NCBI RefSeq assembly: GCF_002240355.1
Contig: NZ_CP016353.1
Coordinates: 2,406,501 to 2,470,500 of the forward strand
Origin: Prauserella marina
GTDB lineage: Bacteria > Actinomycetota > Actinomycetes > Mycobacteriales > Pseudonocardiaceae
DNA length: 64,000 nucleotides
Direction of reading: 5' to 3'
Shown here: piece by piece, positions 16,753 through 26,417 of the stretch
Layout: every line of letters starts with the position of its first letter
How positions within the stretch are numbered: the stretch's first letter is position 1
Position numbers and translations under genes: made by a program
The notes under the pieces: model-generated
The model's database searches: none
Told to the model about the DNA's origin: nothing
The model's input: only the letters and a program-made list of their open reading frames with translations

Positions 16753-16786
16753 TAGTTCGCGGGCCTGTGCGCTTCACTGAAAGCCG

Positions 16787-16822
16787 AAGGGCGGGGACCC
16801 CTGGCTTGGGGTCCCCGCCCTT
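16787..16822. terminator. bidirectional terminator after ROK gene
   Basis: AAGGGCGGGGACCCC (16787-16801) pairs perfectly with GGGGTCCCCGCCCTT (16808-16822) over 15 bp around a 6-base loop. It lies between the ROK gene (plus) and the convergent small zinc protein gene (minus), ending both transcripts. The outer A and T pairs provide short U tracts in either direction. Confidence 0.85.
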
Positions 16823-16843
16823 CTCGCGGCTGTCAGTGGCGGC

Positions 16844-17023
16844 TCAGCGCTGGATGTCGGCTTCCAGCTCCTTGAGCTTGGCCTCGTACTCGCGGCCGTG
16901 GTGTCCGCAGAAGAGCAGCTCTCCGCCGGTACGAAGTACCGCGCGCAGTTGTGCGGCTGCCCCGCAACGGTCACAACGGTCCGCAGCGGTCAGTTCGGGG
17001 CGGGTGAGCGTCGGTGAAGTCAT
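16844..17023 (-). CDS. DUF7455-type small zinc-binding protein
   Basis: A 59-residue protein from ATG 17023, with GGAGGGAG just upstream deciding the start. DRCDRCGAAAQLRAV and ELLFCGHHGREYEAKLKELEAD give two Cys in CDRC, a distant Cys and a HH pair, consistent with a zinc ribbon. The family is widespread in actinobacteria and unstudied. It is a single-gene unit ending at the shared terminator. Confidence 0.75.
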   Translation of the reverse strand: MTSPTLTRPELTAADRCDRCGAAAQLRAVLRTGGELLFCGHHGREYEAKLKELEADIQR

Positions 17024-17251
17024 GGGAGTCTCCCTCCGTCCCGGCATCGGAGGCCGATGCCATCAGTTCAGCCACGACCACCGCTGCCTGGCGGCACCAG
17101 ACTCGGGTGTTCGCTGCTTCCACTCTTGCAGACGTTTCGCGCCCCGCAAGTGTTCCCGTGCCGTTGGGAGGTGTGTCACGTCGAATTACTCCGGATGTCG
17201 TAGATCAATCCCGGTTTCCGGGAAAACCCAGGCCAGCGCGGCACGTTTGCC

Positions 17252-18136
17252 ATGGTCAGGCACTATCGGGGGGTGGCTATCGCGGAGCGGAAACGGAGGA
17301 TCGACAGCATCCCCGCCCCGATCTTGTTCGTTCTCAGCGGAATTTCGATGTACCTCGGCGCGGCGGTCGCGGTCTGGCTTTTCGACGCCGCGTCACCGGG
17401 CGGTGTCGCATGGTTACGGTGTCTCGGCGCCGCTCTGATCCTGCTGGCGTGGCGTAGACCACCCTGGTCGGCGTGGCGCGGAAAGCCGCTGTTGCTCGCC
17501 GGAGCGTTCGGGCTCGTCACCGCGGGCATGAACGTGGTGTTCTACGAGGCGATCGCCAGGCTGCCCCTGGGCACGGTGGTGGCGCTGGAGTTCACCGGGC
17601 CGGTGGTGGTGGCCGCGTTCGGTTCGCGGGGCAGGAGGGACATCGCCGCGCTCGTGCTGGTCGCGGCTGGTGTCGTGTGCATAGCCGACGTGCAGTTGAG
17701 GGGGAGCCCTTCCGGGGTGGCGTTCGCGCTCGCCGCGGCCGCGGCCTGGGCCGGTTACATCCTGCTCGGCAAGAAGGTCGCGCTCGGCGGCAACGGCATC
17801 GACAGCCTCGCCGTCGGTTTCGCCGTGGCCACCGTGCTGCTCTCGCCGCTCGCGCTGGGGACGGGCGGGGTGTGGGGCTCGCCCTCTCTGCTGACCATGG
17901 GCATCGGCGTCGGGCTGCTGGCGACGGTCGTTCCGTACGTGCTCGACCAGGTCGTGTTGCGCAGGCTGGGCCAGGCCCGGTTCGCGGTGTTGCTGGCGTT
18001 GCTGCCGGTGACCGCCTCGATCATCGGCTTCGTCGTGCTGGACCAGGTACCCAGCGTGCTGGAGGCGGCCGGCATCCTCGCCGTCGTCGGCGGGGTTGCC
18101 CTCCGGTCGCGGGACGAGGCGCGCGAACCGCCGTAA
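17252..18136 (+). CDS. EamA/DMT-superfamily exporter (RhtA-like)
   Basis: A 294-residue membrane protein with about ten hydrophobic segments in two EamA repeats (roughly 20-140 and 155-285). EFTGPVVVAAFGSRGRRD and LGKKVALGG...SLAVGFAVATVLLSPLAL resemble RhtA, the threonine/homoserine exporter. The substrate is likely an amino acid or related small metabolite. ATG 17252 is used; GTG 17273 is an alternative and neither has a clear ribosome site. It runs into the glutamine-synthetase-like gene after 38 bp, suggesting a joint function. Confidence 0.8.
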   Translation: MVRHYRGVAIAERKRRIDSIPAPILFVLSGISMYLGAAVAVWLFDAASPGGVAWLRCLGAALILLAWRRPPWSAWRGKPLLLAGAFGLVTAGMNVVFYEAIARLPLGTVVALEFTGPVVVAAFGSRGRRDIAALVLVAAGVVCIADVQLRGSPSGVAFALAAAAAWAGYILLGKKVALGGNGIDSLAVGFAVATVLLSPLALGTGGVWGSPSLLTMGIGVGLLATVVPYVLDQVVLRRLGQARFAVLLALLPVTASIIGFVVLDQVPSVLEAAGILAVVGGVALRSRDEAREPP

Positions 18137-18174
18137 CCGTTCCCCTTCCGGCCGTGCGCTGGCAGGATGAGTCG

Positions 18175-19536
18175 ATGACCAAGGCGGCTTCCGCGGCGGC
18201 CAAGGACCTGGCAGCCGACGGTGTGCGCGGGGTTCACCTGTCGTGGGCCGACAACAACGGCATCCCGCGCTCGCGCGTCGTGCCCGTCGCGGGCCTCGCC
18301 GACGCCGCGGCGCGCGGAGTCGGCGCGACGAGCCTGTTCGCCGTCTTCGACTCACACGACCGGATCACCTATCAGCACGAGGGCCTTGCCACGCCCTCCG
18401 GTGACATCAGACTGGTCCCCGTGATCGAACGACTGCGCAGGTTGTCGGGACAGCCCGCGCTGGCGTGGGCACCGATGCGCCAGTCGGCCGCCGACGGGAC
18501 GCCGTGGCCGTACTGCCAGCGCACCCGGCTCGAACGCCAGGTCGCCGCGGCGGCGGACCACGGCATCGAACTGCTCGCCGGATTCGAGCTGGAGTTCGCC
18601 GTGACCTCGGCCGAGGCATCCGACATCGTCGGTTCGCCAGGGCACAGGGGCCCCGCCTACAGTCCGCACGCGCTGGTGCAGCTCGACGCGTTCGTGGCGG
18701 CGCTGCTGCGCGACTTCGAAGCCAACGGGCTGCGGATCGGCCAGTTACACGCCGAGTACGGTCTCGCGCAGCTCGAACTCAGTCTCGTGGCCACCGATCC
18801 GGTGTCGGCCGCCGATGACCAGCTCCTCGCGAGGCAGACCATTCACGCGGCGGCGCGCGCCAACGGGCTCAAAGTGAGTTTCGCGCCGCTGGTCAGCCCG
18901 TACGTGCCGGGAAACGGCTGGCATCTGCACACCTCGCCGTGGCGCAAGGGACGGAACCTGCTGGCTGGCAAGGAGAACCCGGCACGTCCGGTGGGGGAGG
19001 GCGCGGCCTACCTCGCCGGGCTGCTGCGTGAACTCGGCGCGATCACGGCGGTGACCGCGCCGAGCGTGCCATCCGGCGCCCGTCTCCGGCCCGGCTATTT
19101 CGCCAGCGCCTATGCCTTCTGGGGCGTCGAGAACAGGGAGGCCCCGCTGCGGTTCGTTCCCGGCTCAGCGCTCACCGGCGACGGTCAGGCCAATGTGGAG
19201 CTCAAACCGTGTGACGCTTCGGCGAATCCCTACCTCGCGCTGACGGCGGTGCTGGCCGCGGGGCTCGGCGGTATCGCCGACCACGGGGTCCCGCCGGACC
19301 CCATAGGGCAGGATCCGGGAACGTGGAGCGCCGGCGAACGCGAGCGCCTTGGCGTGGCGAGGCTGCCCGTGACCCCGGCCGAGCGCGCGGCGGCGCTCGC
19401 CTCGTCGGCGCGGATCAGGGAGGCGTTCGGCGACGAGTTGTTCGGCGCGTTCGCCGCAGTGCGCGCCTCGGATGCCGAGTGGGCACAGGACAAATCGCTC
19501 GACGAGGTCGTGCACGCGCACCTGTGGCGGTACTGA
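18175..19536 (+). CDS. glutamine-synthetase-family ligase
   Basis: A 453-residue GS-fold enzyme. The N-terminal beta-grasp domain includes VHLSWADNNGIPRSR. The catalytic domain carries the metal-binding Glu in FELEFAV near residue 140, HAEYGLAQLELSL, the NGWHLHTS loop, RPGYFASAYAFWGVENREAPLRF and the C-terminal NVELKPCDASANPY. It is shorter and more divergent than assimilatory GlnA and lacks the adenylylation-site context, so it more likely gamma-glutamylates an amine or other amino compound, as GlnA3/GlnA4-type enzymes do. ATG 18175 fits the neighbouring spacing. It sits between a putative exporter and an uncharacterised protein, 3 bp from the latter. Confidence 0.8.
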   Translation: MTKAASAAAKDLAADGVRGVHLSWADNNGIPRSRVVPVAGLADAAARGVGATSLFAVFDSHDRITYQHEGLATPSGDIRLVPVIERLRRLSGQPALAWAPMRQSAADGTPWPYCQRTRLERQVAAAADHGIELLAGFELEFAVTSAEASDIVGSPGHRGPAYSPHALVQLDAFVAALLRDFEANGLRIGQLHAEYGLAQLELSLVATDPVSAADDQLLARQTIHAAARANGLKVSFAPLVSPYVPGNGWHLHTSPWRKGRNLLAGKENPARPVGEGAAYLAGLLRELGAITAVTAPSVPSGARLRPGYFASAYAFWGVENREAPLRFVPGSALTGDGQANVELKPCDASANPYLALTAVLAAGLGGIADHGVPPDPIGQDPGTWSAGERERLGVARLPVTPAERAAALASSARIREAFGDELFGAFAAVRASDAEWAQDKSLDEVVHAHLWRY

Positions 19537-19539
19537 CGA

Positions 19540-20331
19540 GTGGTCTTGCGTGACGAGGTGCGCTGGTTCCCCCACGCGGAGCGGTTGCTCGACGCGGCGC
19601 GGGAGGAAATGCCGCAGAAGGACGAATTGTGCGGGGCGTTCGTCGCGCTCGTGTCGTTGCGTGCCAACGGATTCGCGGTTGCCGACCAGGACGAGGTCGC
19701 GAGCGTAGCCGGTACCGTGCTGAGCACGGCCCCCTCGGCGAGCAGACCGGATGGTGAGCAGCCGAGGACCGGCTACCGGATCGAATTGCCGGTCACGGCC
19801 GACGCCGCGAAGGCGGGCACCTCGGCCGGGGGCGTGGTGACCGCGCTGGAGACCCTGTCCGGCGGGGCGCTCGGGGTGGTGCCGGTGAGCGGGGACTGGA
19901 CCGTGATCACCCTGCTGGCCCTGTTCGCGGGACTGTCCGACTTGGAAACGGTCTCGGTGATCGGCAACGTCGACACCGGCGCCTTCGCCGCGCAGGACAC
20001 GCCCGATCTCGCGTTGCGCGACTATCTGGCGACCGGCATGCCCCCGCTGTGGATGTCGCGGTGGAGGACAGGCCATTTCGTGTTTCTCGCGGGCCTGCTC
20101 GTCGGCGAGGAAGGCGCCGTCGTGTCCGTTGTGGACACCTACCCGTCCTTGGGGGAGCGGGGAACGCACCTCCAGCCGATCGAATTCATGGTGTCGGCGC
20201 TGCGCAGGGAAGGAATGACTCCCGGTGGGCTGCTGCTTGTCGTTCCGGCCGAGGACGTGCCCTACACCAGATACCTCGTGCTGGCCGCCGGATTGCGCCC
20301 CCGGCTGTGGGACAACGGGAGCGCGACCTAA
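19540..20331 (+). CDS. uncharacterised protein (possibly DUF6885)
   Basis: A 263-residue soluble protein, GTG start 3 bp after the ligase stop, so co-translated. Segments RWFPHAERLLDAAREEMPQKDELCGAF, GGVVTALETLSGGALGVVPVSGDW and MSRWRTGHFVFLAGLL are followed by VVDTYPSLGERGTHLQP. The Cys in KDELCGAF, the His in TGHFVFL and the Asp in VVDTYPS occur in the order of a papain-like or C39-like Cys-His-Asp arrangement, which I note only as a pattern. I believe such proteins are annotated DUF6885, with low certainty. Function unknown; linkage to the GS-like enzyme suggests a common pathway. Confidence 0.65.
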   Translation: MVLRDEVRWFPHAERLLDAAREEMPQKDELCGAFVALVSLRANGFAVADQDEVASVAGTVLSTAPSASRPDGEQPRTGYRIELPVTADAAKAGTSAGGVVTALETLSGGALGVVPVSGDWTVITLLALFAGLSDLETVSVIGNVDTGAFAAQDTPDLALRDYLATGMPPLWMSRWRTGHFVFLAGLLVGEEGAVVSVVDTYPSLGERGTHLQPIEFMVSALRREGMTPGGLLLVVPAEDVPYTRYLVLAAGLRPRLWDNGSAT

Positions 20332-21773
20332 CCGCGTTCCCGCTCCTCGGCGGCCAGCCGCGAGTGCCGCCGCCCGTAGCACAGATAGATGAGCAGGCCG
20401 AGCGCGAGCCACGCACAGAATCGTAACCAGGTCAGCACGTCCAGATTGAGCATCAGGTACAGGCAGGCCAGCGCTGCGAGGGCAGGAAGAACCGGCGAGA
20501 ACGGGACTTTGAAGGGCCGGTGCAGGTCGGGCCTCGTGCGGCGCAGCACGGGAACGGCGATCGCCACGATGATCATCGCCGACAACGCTCCGATGCTCAC
20601 CATGTCCGCGAGTTCACTGATCGGGACGAAAGCGGCGAGCACGGCGATCAGCGCGGCGCCGCCGATGGTGACCCTGTGCGGAGTGCCCCAGCGAGGGTGG
20701 ACCGTGCCGAGCGGCTTCGGCAGCAGGCCGTCCCTTCCCATCGCGTAGCCGATGCGGCCGATGGTGACGAGTTCGACCATCATCACGGAGGTGAGGCCGG
20801 TGACGGCGCCGATGGCGATGATCGCGCCGACCCAGCTCTGGCCGACGGCGCTGAACGCGGCGGCCAGCGGGGCGCCCTCGTCGATGCTCGCGAACGGCAC
20901 CATGCCGGTGAGCACGAGCGAAACGCCGATGTAGAGCAGCGCGCAGAGCCCGAGCGCGCCGAGGATGCCGACGCGCAGATCCTTGCGAGGGTTGTGGGTT
21001 TCCTCGCCGAGGTTGGCGATGGCCTCGAAACCGGTGTAGGCGAAGAACACCACGGCCGCGGCCGTGAGCATGCCCGCGATCCCGTACACCGACTGCTCGA
21101 AGCCGAGCGCGGCTTCGACGACGGGCTGGTGCAGCACGCTCGTTCCCTCTTCCGCGGGCCGGGACGGTGGCACGAACGGGGTCAGGTTCGCCGCTTTCAC
21201 GGAGAACGCGCCGACCGCGATGATCAGCAGGCAGACGGCCACCTTGACGACGACGAGCGTGTTGGTGAAGACGGCGGACTGCCGGATGCCGAGCACCGCG
21301 ACGGCGGTCAGCGCGGCGATGATGAGCACGGCGCCGATGTTGACGGTCGCGTCCTCCCCGAACAGTTCCTGGGGAAGGCCGAACAGGTTGGCGAGATATC
21401 CCGACCAGCCACGGGAAACCACGGCGGCGCCGAGCGCGAACTCCAGCAGCAGGTCCCAGCCGATGATCCAGGCGAAAACCTCGCCGAGAGTGGCGAAAGC
21501 GTAGGTGTAGGCGCTGCCGGCGGTCGGCACGCTGGAGGCGAGTTCGGCGTAACAGAGCGCGGCCAGCCCGGCGACGACGGCGCCGATGGCGAAGGAGAGT
21601 GTCACCGCGGGGCCCGCGTGGTTTTTGGCCTCGACTCCCGCGAGCGTGAAGATCCCGGTGCCGATGATGATGCCGACCCCGAAACCGACGAGGTCGCGTC
21701 CGCGCAACCGGCGTTTCAGCTCGCCGGTTTCCTGCCGCTTGAGTACTTCGTCGACGTTGAGCGTGCGGAACAT
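20328..21773 (-). CDS. APC-family amino acid permease
   Basis: About 481 residues with twelve to fourteen membrane segments. The N-terminus (RTLNVDEVLKRQETGELKRRLRGRDLVGFGVGIIIGTGIFTLAG) is typical of the cationic-amino-acid-transporter branch (YfnA/YhdG-like), with FFAYTGFEAIANLGEETHNPRKDL in the middle. It is an amino acid or polyamine uptake carrier. Start set at ATG 21773 (MFRTLNV); GTG 21788 is an in-frame alternative. It converges on the preceding gene, sharing CTAA at 20328-20331 so that the two stop codons overlap. Confidence 0.85.
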   Translation of the reverse strand: MFRTLNVDEVLKRQETGELKRRLRGRDLVGFGVGIIIGTGIFTLAGVEAKNHAGPAVTLSFAIGAVVAGLAALCYAELASSVPTAGSAYTYAFATLGEVFAWIIGWDLLLEFALGAAVVSRGWSGYLANLFGLPQELFGEDATVNIGAVLIIAALTAVAVLGIRQSAVFTNTLVVVKVAVCLLIIAVGAFSVKAANLTPFVPPSRPAEEGTSVLHQPVVEAALGFEQSVYGIAGMLTAAAVVFFAYTGFEAIANLGEETHNPRKDLRVGILGALGLCALLYIGVSLVLTGMVPFASIDEGAPLAAAFSAVGQSWVGAIIAIGAVTGLTSVMMVELVTIGRIGYAMGRDGLLPKPLGTVHPRWGTPHRVTIGGAALIAVLAAFVPISELADMVSIGALSAMIIVAIAVPVLRRTRPDLHRPFKVPFSPVLPALAALACLYLMLNLDVLTWLRFCAWLALGLLIYLCYGRRHSRLAAEERERG

Positions 21774-21862
21774 ACTCACCGGCAACACCGTAGATCAGGT
21801 GAGGGCTTCCCGCGCGCCAACGTCGGAGAAAGTCCACTGAGGACAGAGCGAGGCCGGTGAAA

Positions 21863-21902
21863 AAAGACCTGCCCCCGGGTTGCTTCCCAGGGGCAGGTCT
21901 TT
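21863..21902 (-). terminator. rho-independent terminator of sigA
   Basis: AAAGACCTGCCCC (21863-21875) and GGGGCAGGTCTTT (21890-21902) form a perfect 13-bp stem. On the minus strand the stem is followed by an uninterrupted run of T (complement of the A run at 21860-21865), so it ends the sigA transcript 22 bp after its stop codon. Confidence 0.88.
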
Positions 21903-21923
21903 GCTGAATCCGGAGTCCGGTGA

Positions 21924-23303
21924 TCAGTCCAGGTAGTCGCGAAGGACCTGCGACCGCGAAGGGTGCCGCAGCTTGGACATGGTCTTGGACTCGATCTGCC
22001 GGATCCGCTCGCGGGTCACGCCGTAGACCTGGCCGATCTCGTCTAAAGTCCTCGGCTGTCCGTCGGTGAGGCCGAACCGCAGCCGCACCACACCGGCCTC
22101 GCGCTCCGACAGCGTCTGAAGCACCGACTGGAGCTGGTCCTGGAGCAGCGTGAACGACACGGCGTCGACGGCGACCACGGCCTCGCTGTCCTCGATGAAG
22201 TCACCGAGCTGCGAGTCGCCCTCGTCGCCGATCGTCTGGTCGAGCGAGATCGGCTCCCTCGCGTACTGCTGGATCTCCAGTACCTTCTCCGGCGAGATGT
22301 CCATCTCCTTGGCGAGCTCTTCCGGAGTCGGCTCGCGGCCGAGGTCCTGCAAGAGTTCGCGCTGGATCCGGCCGAGCTTGTTGATCACCTCGACCATGTG
22401 CACCGGGATACGGATGGTGCGGGCCTGGTCGGCCATGGCGCGGGTGATGGCCTGCCTGATCCACCAGGTGGCGTAGGTGGAGAACTTGAAGCCCTTGGTG
22501 TAGTCGAACTTCTCGACGGCGCGGATCAGGCCGAGGTTGCCCTCTTGGATCAGGTCGAGGAAGGCCATGCCACGGCCGGTGTAGCGCTTGGCCAGCGACA
22601 CCACGAGCCGCAGGTTCGCTTCGAGCAGGTGGCTCTTGGCCCGCTCACCGTCGCGCACGATCCACTTGAGGTCGCGCCGCATCTGGGTGGTGAGCTTCTC
22701 GCCTTCGTCCTCGGCGACCCTGACTCGTTCCGCCGCGTAGAGGCCGGCCTCGATGCGCTTGGCGAGTTCGACCTCCTCCTCGGCGTTCAACAGAGCGACC
22801 TTGCCGATCTGCTTGAGGTAGGCACGAACCGAGTCGGCCGACGCGGTGAGCTCGGCGTCCTTGCGGGCCTGCCGCAGCGCCTCCGACTCCTCCTCGTCCC
22901 AGACGAAGTCGGGATCGTTGGAGGACCGGGGCTTGGTGCCGCTGCTGGCCTCTTCCTCGCCCTCGCTCTCCTCCGTTTCCTCGGTCACCGTGGCGTCGAC
23001 GACGTCGACCTCCACCGATTCCACTTCGAGGTCGGCCAGATCGACGTCCTCGAGTTCGGAAGCGTCGATGTCCTCGCCGAGCTCGGAGGACTGACCGGCT
23101 TCGCCCTTGGTGCTGGACTTGCCGGTCTTGGCGTTCTTGCGGGACTTCGCGGGCGCCTTCTTCGCGGCCGACTTGGAATCCGGCGCGTTCGCGTCTGGCG
23201 TGGCCGTCCCGTTCGCGGCCGCCTCGGTGTCCTCGGCTGTCGCTTGCTTGGCGGCGCTCGTTGTCTTCGTCCCGCTTCGGGTTGCGGTCTTTGCGGCTGC
23301 CAC
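21924..23303 (-). CDS. sigA: primary RNA polymerase sigma factor SigA/HrdB
   Basis: A 459-residue group 1 sigma factor. The first 135 residues are a Lys/Ala- then Asp/Glu-rich region typical of actinobacterial primary factors. Region 1.2 follows near residue 155 ([20 protein letters not shown]), region 2 has [27 protein letters not shown] and the -10 recognition helix [15 protein letters not shown], and region 4 has [33 protein letters not shown] at the very end. Start chosen at GTG 23303 with AAAGG upstream; the frame continues to 23456 without support. Ortholog of Rv2703. Confidence 0.95.
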   Translation of the reverse strand: MAAAKTATRSGTKTTSAAKQATAEDTEAAANGTATPDANAPDSKSAAKKAPAKSRKNAKTGKSSTKGEAGQSSELGEDIDASELEDVDLADLEVESVEVDVVDATVTEETEESEGEEEASSGTKPRSSNDPDFVWDEEESEALRQARKDAELTASADSVRAYLKQIGKVALLNAEEEVELAKRIEAGLYAAERVRVAEDEGEKLTTQMRRDLKWIVRDGERAKSHLLEANLRLVVSLAKRYTGRGMAFLDLIQEGNLGLIRAVEKFDYTKGFKFSTYATWWIRQAITRAMADQARTIRIPVHMVEVINKLGRIQRELLQDLGREPTPEELAKEMDISPEKVLEIQQYAREPISLDQTIGDEGDSQLGDFIEDSEAVVAVDAVSFTLLQDQLQSVLQTLSEREAGVVRLRFGLTDGQPRTLDEIGQVYGVTRERIRQIESKTMSKLRHPSRSQVLRDYLD

Positions 23304-23424
23304 GTACGCCCTTTCGCAGCGGTCGATCATGACGAACCGAGACGGCGAGCGTCCCGGCTGCCTTAGATTTGGGGAACATACCCCGGCCTGCGGTTTTACC
23401 TTCCGCAGCCGAGGGGCGTGTTCC

Positions 23425-23430
23425 ATTGTA
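23425..23430 (-). promoter_or_regulatory. candidate -10 box of sigA
   Basis: TACAAT on the minus strand at 23430-23425 is a strong vegetative -10 element, about 122 bp upstream of the sigA start. TTGGCG lies 20 bases further upstream, a longer spacer than usual, so the -35 is uncertain. This would give a leader of about 115 bases. Confidence 0.4.
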
Positions 23431-23555
23431 ACGACGATGCCTTTGTGCGTCGCCAAGCGATCAACTTTTCGCCGACCGCCAGGCGCGTCGGAGGGCCCCG
23501 AAAGGGCACTTGCCCGCCGGGCTTTCCGGTGGCCGTCGGTGGTTGTCAGTGGCCG

Positions 23556-24317
<762 letters not shown>

Positions 24318-24389
24318 GGACGCCGTCCCTTCCTTCTCGATTCAGATGGCCTTGGCGGAGACTTTAGCGGGGTGTGATCCCATGGTGGA

Positions 24390-25229
24390 GTGGGAGTTGA
24401 CGAAGCCGATCGGACCGCACTGACCGAGACCGCCGAGCGGGTGGCGGCCGAAGCGGGTGAACTGGTGCTGGCCGCACGGGAATCCATGCTCGCGGGCAGG
24501 GCCGTCGCCGTGGACACCAAGACGAGCGAGACCGACGTGGTGACCGCGGTCGACCACGAATCGGAGCGGCTGATCCGGGCGCGCCTCGCCGAACTGCGGC
24601 CGGGTGAACCGGTACTCGGCGAGGAGGGCGGTGGTCCGGCCGCGGGGAAGGACGGGGCCACGCCGGGCACCGTCACCTGGGTGGTCGACCCGATCGACGG
24701 AACCGTGAATTTCCTTTACGGGCTACCGGAATTCGCCGTCTCCGTCGCCGCTCAGGTCGACGGTGTCTCGGTGGCCGGTGCGGTCGTCGAACCCGTCAGC
24801 GGGCGGCACTGGACCGCGACGAGGGGGCTCGGTTCGTGGCTCGACGGGCGGAGGCTGAGCACATCCGCGCCGCCTCGGCTCGAACTCGCGCTGCTCGGCA
24901 CGGGCTTCGCCTATCTGCCGGAGCGCAGGGCGCGCCAGGCCGACATGGTCGCCGCGTTGCTCGGCCACGTAAGGGACATCAGGAGGCCGGGCTCGGCCTC
25001 GCTCGACCTGTGCTTCGTCGCTGCTGGCTGGACCGACGCCTACTTCGAGCACGGCCTCAAGACCTGGGACTGGGCCGCCGGCGCGCTCGTCGCCGAGGAG
25101 GCAGGCGCCGTCGTGTCGTTGCCTGGCGCCGATCCCGCGCTCGGTGCCGACGGCACGCTCGCGGCCGCGACGTCGATCGCGGAGCCGTTGCGCGAGGTGC
25201 TGATCAAATGCGGGGCGGGCGGAATCTAG
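24390..25229 (+). CDS. suhB: inositol monophosphatase family protein
   Basis: About 279 residues. The metal site runs WVVDPIDGTVNFLYG near residue 100, with an upstream Glu in LGEEGG and the C-terminal WDWAAGALVAEEAGA motif. It removes phosphate from inositol 1-phosphate (and possibly NADP or fructose bisphosphate in relatives). By order it is the ortholog of Rv2701c (SuhB). The GTG start at 24390 is close to a GGAG overlap and is somewhat uncertain. It is divergent from ppgK with 72 bp between. Confidence 0.88.
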   Translation: MGVDEADRTALTETAERVAAEAGELVLAARESMLAGRAVAVDTKTSETDVVTAVDHESERLIRARLAELRPGEPVLGEEGGGPAAGKDGATPGTVTWVVDPIDGTVNFLYGLPEFAVSVAAQVDGVSVAGAVVEPVSGRHWTATRGLGSWLDGRRLSTSAPPRLELALLGTGFAYLPERRARQADMVAALLGHVRDIRRPGSASLDLCFVAAGWTDAYFEHGLKTWDWAAGALVAEEAGAVVSLPGADPALGADGTLAAATSIAEPLREVLIKCGAGGI

Positions 25230-25242
25230 CGCGTGCCCAGGG

Positions 25243-25992
25243 TCAGCAGTGGCTGGGCTCCGCGTCGGCGAGCAGTTCCTCTTCGATGACGGGGCCCCTT
25301 CCCGAGGAGGACTGCTCCCCGTTTCCGGTGCCCTTGTGCTCGGCCGACCACGCGTTGAGCTTCTTAAGGATGTCCATGCCCGCCGGAAGCGGGCGCACGT
25401 CGTTGAAGCTCGTGCCGACGGCGAGGTCGACGGTGGCGTCCTGCCGGTTGTCCTTCACGAGTTGCAGGCACGGGTCGATGAGCTGGATCGTGCGCGCGGC
25501 GGCGGCGCCGTTCTCGCCGTAGCGGATCTGGCCGTGACAGCTCGCCGTGGCTTTCTCGTCGGGATAGGCGGGATCGTTTTCCGGCTCGGCGATCTGTGTG
25601 AAACCCAGTTGGCGCAATCCTTCGGTGGTGATCGCGGCCTGGCCTCTCGTGCCGCTGGCGTTGAGCACGCGCAGCGCGATCCGGTCCGGTGGCGTCGGCT
25701 GGCTGCCTGCCAGCGCGTCGTAGGGCTGCGGCGCGTAGGTCACGCCCTCGGGCGGCGTGGCGGCCGGCGTGCAGCGGATGGCCTCGTCGATGTTCTCGTT
25801 GGTCGCGATCGCTTTCACCCACACGAACACCGCGACCACTCCGAGCAACGCGATCACGATGAGCGCGGGCAGTGGCTTGCGCTTGCGATACGGCTTCGCC
25901 TTGCCTCCGGCCCGCGCGGCGGCCCCGGGGCCTCCGGGAACACCCGAAACCCCGTAGCCAGCAGAACCTGCGCTGCCCCCGCTCCCCGACAC
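25243..25992 (-). CDS. cei: envelope integrity protein Cei / LytR_C-domain protein
   Basis: A 249-residue anchored protein: a Gly/Ala/Ser-rich cytoplasmic N-terminus with a basic patch (KPYRKRKPLP), one membrane helix (ALIVIALLGVVAVFVWV, about 43-60), then an extracytoplasmic LytR C-terminal-like domain with IALRVLNASGTRGQAAIT, and Cys residues (RCTP, ASCHG, DPCLQ, SHC) that could make disulfides. This is the arrangement of Rv2700 (Cei), needed for envelope integrity and virulence in M. tuberculosis. It converges on suhB. Confidence 0.85.
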   Translation of the reverse strand: MSGSGGSAGSAGYGVSGVPGGPGAAARAGGKAKPYRKRKPLPALIVIALLGVVAVFVWVKAIATNENIDEAIRCTPAATPPEGVTYAPQPYDALAGSQPTPPDRIALRVLNASGTRGQAAITTEGLRQLGFTQIAEPENDPAYPDEKATASCHGQIRYGENGAAAARTIQLIDPCLQLVKDNRQDATVDLAVGTSFNDVRPLPAGMDILKKLNAWSAEHKGTGNGEQSSSGRGPVIEEELLADAEPSHC

Positions 25993-26110
25993 CTGCGCCG
26001 TCCCTTCCGATAACCCCGCTCGGAAACTTCTCTTACACCGACACCGTCGTTGCTGATCAGCCTAGGCGTTACACGTCGTCCCGCAGGGGGCGCCTTCGGA
26101 TGGCACCACG

Positions 26111-26145
26111 CGAGCGGGTGGCCCGGCAACCAGGCCACCCGCTCG
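26111..26145. repeat. perfect hairpin in divergent promoter region
   Basis: CGAGCGGGTGGCC (26111-26123) and GGCCACCCGCTCG (26133-26145) form a perfect 13-bp stem with a 9-base loop. It looks like a transcription terminator but lies between two genes transcribed away from it, where neither gene needs one. It could end a small RNA or act in the cei leader. Confidence 0.65.
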
Positions 26146-26270
26146 CCCAGCCTGCCGATACCGGCGTGCAACCCGATCGGCGTAACAGCAGCTCACGCAC
26201 GGATTACACCTGATGGGTGACGTATCTTAAGCCTTGGGTGACCTGTTTCGAGTTGGGGTATGCCGTGGGC

Positions 26271-26276
26271 TACCCT
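26271..26276 (+). promoter_or_regulatory. candidate -10 box for DUF4193 transcript
   Basis: TACCCT in the plus strand fits the TANNNT form of the vegetative -10 box and repeats the TACCCT seen before other genes here (for example 30166). No good -35 is present. If used, the DUF4193 transcript carries a leader of about 175 bases. Confidence 0.35.
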
Positions 26277-26378
26277 CTCCGGGCCTCAGGGCGAAGATCG
26301 GAAGTCTCGAATAGAGACCTCCCTCACTGTCGTTTCGGGCACAAACACGGGCGCTGGAACGTTGACCAGCGGCACGAA

Positions 26379-26417
26379 GGACTCTCAAGGGACTTCCAGG
26401 GAGGAGCTTGGGAGTCC
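26379..26417 (+). ncRNA. structured leader hairpin upstream of DUF4193
   Basis: GGACTCTCAAG (26379-26389) pairs with CTTGGGAGTCC (26407-26417) over 11 bp with one G-U pair. The 17-base apical part can fold again (CTTC with GAGG) and contains a GGGAGGAG purine run. The hairpin ends 39 bases before the ATG; the likely ribosome site (AGGGGTGAAGGA) lies outside it. It may be a cis-regulatory RNA or an mRNA-stabilising structure. Folding is by eye. Confidence 0.45.
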
